From NCBI GenBank assembly GCA_963745975.1, contig CAVUZJ010000009.1, positions 806,001 through 870,000 of the forward strand: a DNA stretch of 64,000 nucleotides, read 5' to 3'. Of the stretch, positions 8,251 to 16,135 are shown in pieces; within the stretch, counting starts at the first letter, position 1; each line of letters starts with the position of its first letter. The notes below the pieces were generated by a model that was not told where the DNA came from, made no database searches, and was given only the letters and a program-made list of their open reading frames with translations. This DNA is from JAKAWQ01 sp963745975. Lineage in GTDB: Bacteria > Pseudomonadota > Alphaproteobacteria > Acetobacterales > Acetobacteraceae. The position numbers and the translations under genes are program-made.

Positions 8251-9327
8251 TTGCTGAGCCGCCCTCCCGGCCCTCCGAAGATCCGTGTGATGATCGTCGA
8301 CAATTCGGCGGTCGTCCGCGGCCTGGTCGCCCGCGTGCTGCACGCGGACGCCGAGATCGAAGTCGTCGCCTCGGTCGATAACGGCCGTACCGCGCTCGCG
8401 AGCCTCGAGCGCGTGCCCGCCGATGTCGCCGTGCTCGACATCGAGATGCCGGAAATGGATGGCCTGACCGCCATCCCGCTGCTGCTCGAACGCCGGCCGG
8501 GCCTCAGAATCCTCATGGCCTCGACCCTCACGCGGCGCAACGCCGAGATCGCGCTCAAGGCGCTGGCGCTGGGCGCCGCCGATTACGTGCCCAAGCCGAC
8601 CGCCGCGCGCGAGATGCTAGGTGCCACGCCCTTCAACCAGGAACTGCTCTTCAAGATCCGTGCGCTCGGCGGCCGGCCCTCCGATGCGCCGCCCGCGATC
8701 GCGCTCGCCGCGCGGGTGCCCACAAGGCCGCGCGCGATCGCCGTCGGCAGCTCGACCGGCGGTCCGCAGGCCCTGCTGCGCGTCCTCCACGACGCCGGGC
8801 CGCTCGAGCAGCCGATCTTCCTCACCCAGCACATGCCGCCCACCTTCACGACGCTGCTCGCGCAGAACATCGCCGGCGATTGCCGCCTCGCGGCGCGAGA
8901 GGCGGTGGACGGCGAAGCGGTCGCCGCCCGGCGCGTCTACGTCGCCCCCGGCAATCATCACATGGTGGTGCACGGCGCTCCGCCCGGCCCGGTCTCGATC
9001 GGGCTCAACCAGGATCCACCCGAGAATTTCTGCCGCCCCGCCGTCGATCCCATGCTGCGCAGCCTGGTCGCCTCCTACGGGCCTGCATTGCTCGTGGTGA
9101 TCCTGACCGGCATGGGGCATGACGGGCTCGAAGGCTGCCGCGCCGTCGTCGCCGCGGGCGGCGCCGTCCTCGCCCAGGACCAGGCGAGCAGCGTCGTGTG
9201 GGGCATGCCCGGCGCGGTCGCGCTGGCGGGCCTCTGCAGCGCCGTGCTGCCGCTCGCGCGGATCGGCGGGCACTTGCGCGAAATCGCCGCCCCGGCCCAT
9301 CAAGGCGCCGCCGCCACCGCCCGATGA
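8251..9327 (+). CDS. cheB: Chemotaxis response regulator/methylesterase CheB
   Basis: Removes methyl groups from, or deamidates, receptor glutamines during adaptation; activated by phosphorylation from CheA. The N-terminal receiver carries D63 (VLDIEMPEMDG). The methylesterase domain has the catalytic Ser168 (GSSTGGP), His194 (TQHMP) and Asp291 (TGMGHDG). No ATG is available before the receiver; TTG at 8251 is the best start and gives 358 residues, the normal length. It lies 28 bp after cheW and overlaps cheR by ATGA. Confidence 0.95.
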   Translation: MLSRPPGPPKIRVMIVDNSAVVRGLVARVLHADAEIEVVASVDNGRTALASLERVPADVAVLDIEMPEMDGLTAIPLLLERRPGLRILMASTLTRRNAEIALKALALGAADYVPKPTAAREMLGATPFNQELLFKIRALGGRPSDAPPAIALAARVPTRPRAIAVGSSTGGPQALLRVLHDAGPLEQPIFLTQHMPPTFTTLLAQNIAGDCRLAAREAVDGEAVAARRVYVAPGNHHMVVHGAPPGPVSIGLNQDPPENFCRPAVDPMLRSLVASYGPALLVVILTGMGHDGLEGCRAVVAAGGAVLAQDQASSVVWGMPGAVALAGLCSAVLPLARIGGHLREIAAPAHQGAAATAR

Positions 9328-10160
9328 GCGACGCGATGTCGCCGGGCTTCCAGGTGCTGGCGCAGATCGTGCGCGACCAGTCCGGGATCGTCCTCACGGC
9401 GGACAAGTCCTATCTCGTCGAGAGCCGGCTTCGTCCCGTCGCGCGGAAATACAATTTCCCGAGCGTCGAGGCGCTCGCCGAAAGCCTCCGTGCCTGGCGT
9501 GACGCGATCAAGATCAATGACGTCGTCGATGCGATGACGACGAACGAAAGCTTCTTCTTCCGTGACAATTATCCGTTCCACGCTTTGCGCGAGCGGCTTC
9601 TGCCGCGGCTTGCGAAGGCCCGCGCGCAAACGCGCCGCCTGCGCATCTGGTCGGCCGCCGCCTCCTCTGGCCAGGAGGCCTATTCGATCGCAATGCTGCT
9701 CGCGGAGTGGCACCCGCCGCCCCCTGGATGCGCGCTCGACAATTGGGCGATCGACATCCTCGGCACCGATCTCTCGCGCGAGATGATCGAGCGCGCGCGC
9801 GGCGGGATCTACGCCCAGCACGAGATCGAGCGCGGTCTGTCCGCCGCCCTTCGCGAAAAATACTTCACGCGCGCCGGCGACAAATGGCGGATTGTCGAGC
9901 CGCTTCGCCGCATCGTGCGGTTCGAGCAGCGCAACCTGCTGCACGACAACGAGGCGCTCGGCGTGTTCGACGTCGTGTTCTGCCGCAACGTACTGATCTA
10001 TTTCGACCTGCCGACCAAGGCGCGCGTTCTCGCCGCAATCGCGCGCATGATGCCGGATGACGGCTGCCTTGTGCTCGGCGGGGCCGAGACCATTCTCGGC
10101 ATCAGCCAGGCATTCCAGGCCGCGCCCGGCGTCGCCGGCGTCTACGCGCCGGTCAGGTGA
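9324..10160 (+). CDS. cheR: Chemotaxis protein methyltransferase CheR
   Basis: S-adenosylmethionine-dependent methylation of receptor glutamates, opposing CheB. The 278-residue protein has the N-terminal helical domain (about 1-75), the start of the methyltransferase domain (NESFFFRD), the SAM loop WSAAASSGQEAYS, ILGTDLS, and the C-terminal FDVVFCRNVLIYFD motif. The ATG at 9324 overlaps the cheB stop. It is the last gene of the operon, and its 3' end overlaps the convergent transporter permease gene by 8 bp. Confidence 0.96.
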   Translation: MSDAMSPGFQVLAQIVRDQSGIVLTADKSYLVESRLRPVARKYNFPSVEALAESLRAWRDAIKINDVVDAMTTNESFFFRDNYPFHALRERLLPRLAKARAQTRRLRIWSAAASSGQEAYSIAMLLAEWHPPPPGCALDNWAIDILGTDLSREMIERARGGIYAQHEIERGLSAALREKYFTRAGDKWRIVEPLRRIVRFEQRNLLHDNEALGVFDVVFCRNVLIYFDLPTKARVLAAIARMMPDDGCLVLGGAETILGISQAFQAAPGVAGVYAPVR

Positions 10161-10950
10161 CGGTTCCGGGCCGGGCCCAGGCGCGAACACGTCCGATTCC
10201 GTAGCAAAGCGCGGCGAGGCTGCCCACGAAAAACCCGATCGGCCAGTTCGTCCAATAGGAAAGCGCGATCGCGGCCCATACCGTGACGAGGGACACAGCG
10301 ACGGAGAGGAGGCTTGCCGAAAGCGGCCGGTCGGTCAGTGAGCGCGCCGCCGCGGCCGGGCCAACCATCAGGCTGAACACCAGCAGCGTGCCCACCACCG
10401 TGACCGCCATCGCCGACGCGAGCGCCACGATGATCAGGAACCAGAGCTCCATGCCATTGCGCGACACGCCCATGGCTTCCGCGAGCTCGGGCGAGGTCGA
10501 ATTGAGCAGAAGCGGGCGGAACAGCGAAGCGGTGGCGGCAATCGCAATCGCACTGATCGCCGCGACCGGCACGACATCGCCCGCGCTGATGCCGAGCACC
10601 TGGCCGAACAGGAGGGAATAGACTTCCTGCGAATATTCTCGGCTCATGCTGAGGAAGAGCGTCCCGAGCCCGAGCAGCGCCACGAGCGAGAGCGCGGTTG
10701 CGACCTCGTGCCGCCCGCGCCTTCCGAGCCCGCTGATCCCGATGACGCCGAGGCCCGCGAACGCGACCAGGCCGAAAAGCTCGTTGAGGCCGAGGAGGCG
10801 GGCCGCCGCGGCCCCGGGGAAGGCACCGAGGGGCAGAGCGTGAGCGGCGAAGGAGGCGCCGCGGATTACGACGAAGAAGCCGACGAATCCCGCGACCGCG
10901 GCGACGATGCTGGCGACCACCCAGGTGTTGACCAGGAAGCCCGAGAACAT
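10153..10950 (-). CDS. Metal ABC transporter permease (ZnuB/TroC family), second
   Basis: Integral membrane subunit of a Zn/Mn/Fe-type ABC importer. It has about 265 residues with eight or so hydrophobic segments, starting MFSGFLVNTW. The family features SFAAHALPLGAFPGAA and a stretch of GTLLVFSLMVGPAAAARSLTDRP in the late helices are present. The frame is open upstream to 11097, but that part lies inside the neighbouring permease gene; ATG at 10950 sits 2 bp after the neighbour's stop. It is the last gene of the metal operon. Two different permeases suggest a heterodimeric channel. Confidence 0.88.
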   Translation of the reverse strand: MFSGFLVNTWVVASIVAAVAGFVGFFVVIRGASFAAHALPLGAFPGAAAARLLGLNELFGLVAFAGLGVIGISGLGRRGRHEVATALSLVALLGLGTLFLSMSREYSQEVYSLLFGQVLGISAGDVVPVAAISAIAIAATASLFRPLLLNSTSPELAEAMGVSRNGMELWFLIIVALASAMAVTVVGTLLVFSLMVGPAAAARSLTDRPLSASLLSVAVSLVTVWAAIALSYWTNWPIGFFVGSLAALCYGIGRVRAWARPGTVT

Positions 10951-10952
10951 CG

Positions 10953-11858
10953 TCAGGCGTTCGCGCGGGACGCGGAGGGGATCGGGATGCGGGCCTTGCC
11001 GTGCCGATCCCATCCCCGCCATCCGGTCACGACGTAGAGGAGGAAGATGAGGGTGACGATGAAGAAGCTCACGGGCCATCCGTGCGCCGGCGTCCAATAG
11101 AAGCTGTCGTAGGCGAGAAGGATCCCCGCCCAGGTCGCGCCGAGGCCGATCAGCGCGGCGAGCGCGATCGCCGAGGCCGGCCGCTTCGCCACGCGCAGCG
11201 CAATCGCCGCCGGCCCGATCAGCAGCGCGGTGGAGAGGATCGCGCCGATGGTCATCGCGGAAAGAGACACGGCCAGCGCCAGCACGACGAGGTGCAGGGA
11301 TCCCGTCAGGCGCACCGGAACGCCCTCTACTTCCGCAAGGTCCGGATCGAGCGAGGTGAGAAGCAGCGGGCGGTAGAGAACGCCGACCGCCAGCAGCGCG
11401 CCCGCGCCGACGAGGAGTGCCAGCGGAACCGTCGCGGCCGGGATCGCGAACATCGAGCCGAACATCACCGTGTTCGCCGCACCGGTCGTGCTCATCGCGG
11501 TGACGTCGAGATAGAGAAAGAGCGCCGTCAGGCCGAGCCCCGCGCCGAGGACGATGCCGGTCGCGAGATCGTGCTCGTGGACCCGGCGCACCTCGAGCAG
11601 CTCCATCCCTCCCGCCGCGAGGACCGCCATCCCTAAGAACCCGAGCAAAGGGCTGATCCGGAGCAGGAACGAAGCCGATCCGCCCGCGCTGCTCACGTCG
11701 GCAAGGGCGTGGCCCGCGAAGGACTGGCCCCGCATGACCGTGAACACGCCGACGACGCCCGAGACGATCGCGGCTCCGCCGCCGATCGCGAGCGCGGTCT
11801 GCACCGGCCCGCTCGCGAAGAAGCCGGGCTCGAAGATTATCCTGAGCAGAACGCTCAT
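10953..11858 (-). CDS. Metal ABC transporter permease (ZnuB/TroC family), first
   Basis: Membrane subunit of the same importer, 301 residues, with repeated hydrophobic helices, the family element VMRGQSFAGHALADVSSAGG and, near the end, GAILSTALLIGPAAIALRVAKRP. It lies 6 bp after the ATPase gene and 2 bp before the second permease. The two permeases are clearly related but not recent duplicates. The cytoplasmic C-terminal tail is short and basic. Confidence 0.9.
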   Translation of the reverse strand: MSVLLRIIFEPGFFASGPVQTALAIGGGAAIVSGVVGVFTVMRGQSFAGHALADVSSAGGSASFLLRISPLLGFLGMAVLAAGGMELLEVRRVHEHDLATGIVLGAGLGLTALFLYLDVTAMSTTGAANTVMFGSMFAIPAATVPLALLVGAGALLAVGVLYRPLLLTSLDPDLAEVEGVPVRLTGSLHLVVLALAVSLSAMTIGAILSTALLIGPAAIALRVAKRPASAIALAALIGLGATWAGILLAYDSFYWTPAHGWPVSFFIVTLIFLLYVVTGWRGWDRHGKARIPIPSASRANA

Positions 11859-11864
11859 CTTCGG

Positions 11865-12701
11865 TCAGGGGATCGGGGCGACATGGGCGGGGTGACGTTC
11901 AACGGCCGTGCGTATGTCGTCGGCGGCCTCGGCAGCGACCACCAGGATCCTGCCATGAACGTGGATGACATCGATGTGGTAACCGTAGAGCGCGCTCAGC
12001 ACCTCCGTCCGGACGACTTCCTCCGCCGTCCCGCTCGCAGCGCGGCCGTTGGCGAGATAGACGATCCGGTCCATCAGCGGGAGCAGCGGGTTCATGTCGT
12101 GCGCCGAGAGCAGCACGGCGATCTGATGCTCGACGGTGAGGCGGCGCAGGAGGGCGACGATTTCCGCCACCCCGCGAATGTCGAGATTGGCGAGCGGTTC
12201 GTCGAGCAAAAGGAGCCGCGGACGGCGGATCAGGGCGTGCGCGATCAGGATCCGCTGCTGCTGTCCGCCGGAAAGCCTGCCGATCCGCTGCTCGGCGAAC
12301 CCCTCCGCGTCCACCGCCCGCAGCATCTCATCGACCCGGCGCCGGCGCGCCTTCGAAGGAAGAGGGAGCCCGAGCCGCCTTCCGTCGAGGCCGAGAGCGA
12401 CGAGGTCGCGCGCGCGCAGCGGAATGTCGGGATCGAGGAGCGTCTTCTGGGGCACGTAGCCCACCGCGGCGAGGCGGCGGTGGGGCGGCATGCCATCGAT
12501 CGCGACGCTGCCCGCGCTCGGCGCCTGAAAGCCGAGAATCGTGCGGAGCAGCGTGGTCTTGCCCGAGCCGTTGCCGCCGATGAGGCCGCAAAACTCGCCT
12601 GCCCCGAGCTTGAAGCTCACGTCCCCGAGGATCTGTCGTCCCGGGAAGGCGACGCTGATCCCCTCGACCGCCAGCACCGCCCTCGCCTTATCCACTTCCA
12701 C
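11865..12701 (-). CDS. Metal ABC transporter ATP-binding protein (ZnuC type)
   Basis: Powers the importer. Visible motifs: Walker A GGNGSGKTT, Q-loop VGYVPQK, signature LSGGQQQR, Walker B LLLLDEP, and switch His in LLSAHDMN. It has 278 residues. It starts with GTG at 12701, overlapping the binding-protein TAG stop by one base, so the two are probably translationally coupled. The C-terminal tail (from about 225) contains several His residues (GYHIDVIHVHG, VERHPAHVAP), which may bind or sense the metal. Confidence 0.92.
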   Translation of the reverse strand: MEVDKARAVLAVEGISVAFPGRQILGDVSFKLGAGEFCGLIGGNGSGKTTLLRTILGFQAPSAGSVAIDGMPPHRRLAAVGYVPQKTLLDPDIPLRARDLVALGLDGRRLGLPLPSKARRRRVDEMLRAVDAEGFAEQRIGRLSGGQQQRILIAHALIRRPRLLLLDEPLANLDIRGVAEIVALLRRLTVEHQIAVLLSAHDMNPLLPLMDRIVYLANGRAASGTAEEVVRTEVLSALYGYHIDVIHVHGRILVVAAEAADDIRTAVERHPAHVAPIP

Positions 12702-13666
12702 TAATGACGGCTTCCCGACTCCAGCGTCTCGGTGGAGACCTTGTCGGCCGCCGCCCTCTGCAACGCATTGACTTCGGCAACCATCCAGGACTGGTAGTTA
12801 TATCCCGGGACCGGCATCGTCTCATAGACGCCGACGACGGGAATCCCGTTCTTCTTGGCAAGCGCAAGGAACGACTGGGTGAGCGGGTCCGTGACCTGCT
12901 GGTTGTAGACGAACACCTTGACCCGGTGGCCGGTGAAAAGCCTGTTCTGCGTCGCCACGTCCTGGGGCGAGGGATCGGTGCCGTTCATGATCGCCGCCTG
13001 GAGGCTGAAAGGTGTCGCGATCTCGCAGCCGACCGCCTGGAGCATGTAGTCGGCGACCGGCTCCGTCACCGCGACCGGGGTGCCCCCGTACTTCGCCTTG
13101 AAGGAGGCGATCGCCGCCCTCCAGGGCGCGAGCGAGGCATCGAATTTCTTCGCGTTGGCCTCGAAATAGCTGGCCTCCGCGGGCTCGAGCGCAGAGAGAT
13201 CATCCGCCACCGCCCTGGCCACTTCCGGCATGGTGCCCGGATCGTACCAGAGATGCGGGTTGGGCGTGCTGTCCGGAAGGCCCAGCAATTGCTGAACGTC
13301 GATCACCTTACGCTTCGCATCGGGCGATGCCGCGACGATCTTGTCGGCCCAGGAATCATAGCCCAGCCCGTTCTTGACGATCAGATCGGCGGACGCGATC
13401 TGCTCCGCGACCCTCGGGCTTATCTCGAAGGTGTGCGGGTCGGTGTTGGGATCGGTTTCGATCGCGGTCACCTCGACATATTGCCCGCCGATCTGGGAGA
13501 TGACATCCGCATACTCGTTTTCCACGCCGACGGCCTTGATCCCGCGATTGATCCTCGGGGGCGTCGCGGCGACGGCGCTCCCATGATCCACCGCTGCCAG
13601 CGCCAGCGCAACCAGCAACAAGCCGCTCATCCGGGCGGATGACCGGCAAGCTCCCCTCTCTCTCAT
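12701..13666 (-). CDS. Metal ABC transporter substrate-binding protein (ZnuA/TroA family)
   Basis: Periplasmic receptor for a divalent metal. It has a signal peptide (basic start, hydrophobic core SGLLLVALALAA, cleavage near AVA-A), then the cluster A-I fold with metal-ligand regions DPHTFEISP, NPHLWYDP, a TEPVADYM segment where ZnuA often has His, and VYNQQVTDPLTQ. Glu and Asp in place of some His make Mn/Fe or Zn both possible. The His-rich loop of classical ZnuA is absent. The ATG at 13666 is chosen over a GTG at 13693 because the latter lies almost on top of a promoter/operator. It is the first gene of the importer block, 50 bp after the P-type ATPase. Confidence 0.9.
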   Translation of the reverse strand: MRERGACRSSARMSGLLLVALALAAVDHGSAVAATPPRINRGIKAVGVENEYADVISQIGGQYVEVTAIETDPNTDPHTFEISPRVAEQIASADLIVKNGLGYDSWADKIVAASPDAKRKVIDVQQLLGLPDSTPNPHLWYDPGTMPEVARAVADDLSALEPAEASYFEANAKKFDASLAPWRAAIASFKAKYGGTPVAVTEPVADYMLQAVGCEIATPFSLQAAIMNGTDPSPQDVATQNRLFTGHRVKVFVYNQQVTDPLTQSFLALAKKNGIPVVGVYETMPVPGYNYQSWMVAEVNALQRAAADKVSTETLESGSRH

Positions 13667-13699
13667 TTCGCTTCCCGACCATGCTTCCGACACACCGGA

Positions 13700-13728
13700 T
13701 GCTATAATATACTGTTTTCATCCGTCAA
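13700..13728 (-). promoter_or_regulatory. Promoter for the metal importer with Zur-like dyad
   Basis: Read on the minus strand, TTGACG (13723-13728) and TATAGC (13701-13706) are 16 bp apart and fit a sigma-70 type promoter. The sequence TGCTATAATATACTG (13700-13714, plus strand) covers the -10 region and resembles the Zur consensus, whose core is a TATA-N-TATA dyad. Binding there would block the importer but not the upstream efflux genes. The site overlaps the 3' end of the ATPase gene. Inferred from sequence only. Confidence 0.5.
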
Positions 13729-15613
13729 CCCCCGTGCCGCGCGGCAACAGCCGCGCCGAGTTCAGGATGAACACGAGCTCCGAGGCCACGTGGATGAAGG
13801 CGGCGAGCAGCGGGCCGAGCAGGCCGAACGCCGCGAGCCCCATGCCGAGCGCATCGACCGCCAGAGTGCCGGTGAAGTTCTGCGCGATGATCCCGCGCGT
13901 GCGGCGCGCGAGCTTGAGCGTATCGACGAAGCGCGCAAGGTCGTTGCCGAGCAGCACCACGTCGGCGCTCTCGCGCGCGACATCGGTGCCGGACCCCATG
14001 GCGACGCCGACGCTCGCCGCGGCCAGCGCCGGCGCGTCGTTGACGCCGTCGCCGACCATCGCGACCACACGCTTCGCGCGCACCAGGGCGCCGATCCTCG
14101 CGAGCTTCTCCTCGGGCAGAAGCTCGGCCTCGATCTCGCGGATCCCGAGCGCGCTGCCCACCGCGTCGGCGACCGGCCTCGCATCGCCGGTGAGCAGGAT
14201 GGTGCGCACCCCCATCGCGGCGAGCGCGGCAACGGCGCCTTTCGCCTCCTCCCGAATCGCATCGGCCACCGCGATCACCCCGAGCAGGCCTCGGTTCCTT
14301 GCCACGAACACTTCGGTCGCCGCCGCGACGCCGTGGCGCGGCACGGCGCTCACGGCCACGCCGTTCGCCTCCATCCAGGCAAGATTGCCGACCAGGATCG
14401 TATCACCTTCCACGCGCGCGCGTATCCCGCGGCCGGGCGTGTACGCGAACTCATCGGGCTCGAGGATGGCCTGCCCGTCGCTTCGCGCGCAGGCGATGAT
14501 CGCCCGCCCGAGCGGGTGCTCGGAGCGAAGCTCGGCCGAAGCCGCTTCCCCCAGCAGCTCCGCCGCGCCGACGCCCTTGCAAGGCGCCACCGCCTGCACC
14601 TCGGGGCGCCCGAAGGTTACGGTGCCCGTCTTGTCCAGCACGACCGTATCGACCTTGCCCAGCGTCTCGAGATGCACGCCGCCTTTGACGATCGCGCCAA
14701 GCCGCGCGGCCCTTCCGATCGCGCCCAGGATGGCGAGCGGCGTGCCGGCGGCGATGCCGCACGCGCCCGCCACGATCACCACCGAGATCGTCGAATACAT
14801 GTTGCGCGTGAGAAGGAACGTGAGCGCCGCCGCGCCGAGCGCGAAATAGACGAGATAGCCCGCAAGCCGGTCGGCGAGGCGCTGCACCGGTGCGCGCGAG
14901 CGCTCGGCGCGCTCGACCGCTTCGATGATCTGGCCGTAGCTCGTGTCGCGCCCGATCCGCCGCGCCGCGATCTCGAGCGCACCCGATTGGTTGATGGACC
15001 CGGCGAAGACGCGCGCATCCCGCATCTTCTCGACCGGCATCGATTCCCCGGTGATATGCTGCTCATCCACAAAGGAGTGTCCGGAGAGCACCGCGCCATC
15101 GACCGGAATGCGCTCGCCCGGCGCCACCAGAACCGTCTCGCCGATACCGATCTCCTCCGCCGCAATGGTGCGGATGGTGCCGCCGCGCCGGATCGAGACC
15201 TCGCGCGGCAGGAAGGCGAGCAGATCGCGGATCGCGCTCCGGCCGCGCCCGACGGTCATCCCCTCGAGCACTTCCGCCACCAGCACGAAGAGGGTGATGA
15301 CGAGCGCGGTGAAGAACGCGCCGATGGCGGCCGCCGCGACGACTGCGATCGTCATCGAGAGCTCCATCGTCATGCGACGCTCGACCATGTTCTCGAACGC
15401 TTCCTTGAGAATGGGCCAGCCACCGATCGCAAGCCCAGCGACGCCGATCGCGAGCTCCGCCGGATAGGGCACCCGCGTCGTGAGCCACACGCAAGCCGCG
15501 ACGGCGACGACGCCGATGCGCAAGCCCTCGTGCCAGCTCAGCGCATGCTCGGGCCCGTGCTCATGCGCGTGCGCGTGCTCGCCGCCCTCAGCGCATGTAT
15601 GTGCGCACGACAT
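13718..15613 (-). CDS. Heavy-metal P1B-type ATPase with altered CPx site
   Basis: Metal-transporting ATPase, 631 residues. It has a His-rich N-terminus (His and Cys repeated in residues 3-29) instead of an HMA domain. Core motifs: TGES, phosphorylation site DKTGT, SEHPLG, and GDGVNDAP. The membrane motif that is normally CPC/SPC/TPC reads GACGIAAGTP, so the central Pro is missing. The last helices carry HVASELVFILNSARL in the place where Zn and Co pumps have HEG-type motifs. Its start lies 26 bp inside the 3' end of the upstream RcnR-like gene, so they are coupled and the sensor probably controls it. The substrate is unknown; Co or Ni is suggested only by the sensor. Confidence 0.88.
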   Translation of the reverse strand: MSCAHTCAEGGEHAHAHEHGPEHALSWHEGLRIGVVAVAACVWLTTRVPYPAELAIGVAGLAIGGWPILKEAFENMVERRMTMELSMTIAVVAAAAIGAFFTALVITLFVLVAEVLEGMTVGRGRSAIRDLLAFLPREVSIRRGGTIRTIAAEEIGIGETVLVAPGERIPVDGAVLSGHSFVDEQHITGESMPVEKMRDARVFAGSINQSGALEIAARRIGRDTSYGQIIEAVERAERSRAPVQRLADRLAGYLVYFALGAAALTFLLTRNMYSTISVVIVAGACGIAAGTPLAILGAIGRAARLGAIVKGGVHLETLGKVDTVVLDKTGTVTFGRPEVQAVAPCKGVGAAELLGEAASAELRSEHPLGRAIIACARSDGQAILEPDEFAYTPGRGIRARVEGDTILVGNLAWMEANGVAVSAVPRHGVAAATEVFVARNRGLLGVIAVADAIREEAKGAVAALAAMGVRTILLTGDARPVADAVGSALGIREIEAELLPEEKLARIGALVRAKRVVAMVGDGVNDAPALAAASVGVAMGSGTDVARESADVVLLGNDLARFVDTLKLARRTRGIIAQNFTGTLAVDALGMGLAAFGLLGPLLAAFIHVASELVFILNSARLLPRGTGVDG

Positions 15614-15866
15614 CGATCAGCTCCTCCGCTCCCTGCGCGCGCTCTTCGTTCCGCTCGCCGGCCGGATCGAGCAAATGGAGCCGGATGTGATCCTCCATCA
15701 CCTCGGCCATCAGCCCGGCCATGGCGGCGCGCGTGCTCGCCAGCAGATGCATGACCTGTTCGCACCCCGCCTCGGCCTCGAGCGCCCGTTCGACGGCCTC
15801 GACCTGGCCGCGAATGCGGCGCACGCGCGCCAAGAGCTTCCGCTTCTCGCGAATGGTGTGGGTCAT
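15588..15866 (-). CDS. RcnR/CsoR-family metal-sensing repressor
   Basis: All-helical tetrameric repressor that leaves DNA when it binds metal. The 92-residue protein begins MTHTIREKRKLLARVRRIRG, close to RcnR. The four RcnR Ni/Co ligand positions are all present: His3, Cys35, His60 and His64; formaldehyde sensors (FrmR) have Glu at position 64. This points to Co or Ni sensing. Its gene overlaps the P-type ATPase gene by 26 bp and is preceded by a G-tract operator candidate, so it probably regulates itself and the pump. Confidence 0.88.
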   Translation of the reverse strand: MTHTIREKRKLLARVRRIRGQVEAVERALEAEAGCEQVMHLLASTRAAMAGLMAEVMEDHIRLHLLDPAGERNEERAQGAEELIDVVRTYMR

Positions 15867-15883
15867 GCGCCCCTCCTCTCTCG

Positions 15884-15913
15884 ATAGCTATAGGGTAGGG
15901 GGCTATCCGATAC
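15884..15913 (-). promoter_or_regulatory. G-tract operator candidate for the RcnR-like repressor
   Basis: ATAGCTATAGGGTAGGGGGC and the following TATCCGATAC place a run of five G between TATAG and CTAT half-sites. RcnR/DmeR operators consist of a G/C tract flanked by short A/T-rich inverted repeats. The site is 18-47 bp upstream of the repressor start. Assignment is by resemblance and position. Confidence 0.45.
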
Positions 15914-16135
15914 GCCGCAACCGAAGCCGTGCCCATTGACTGGCCCCCTCGGCCCGCTTCCCGGCAACAAACCGCCGGCCCCTCCGCTGGGCGCGCAATC
16001 GCGTTGCCCGGCCTGATCCCGGACGATCCTGGAAGCTGCGAATTGCCGCTCGCCCTCGTTCCAGCCTGGAACCGGCATCCGGCCTCTGTCATATTAGGGC
16101 AGAAGCACTGACCTCTTCGGAGGGGGGAGGCGGGC

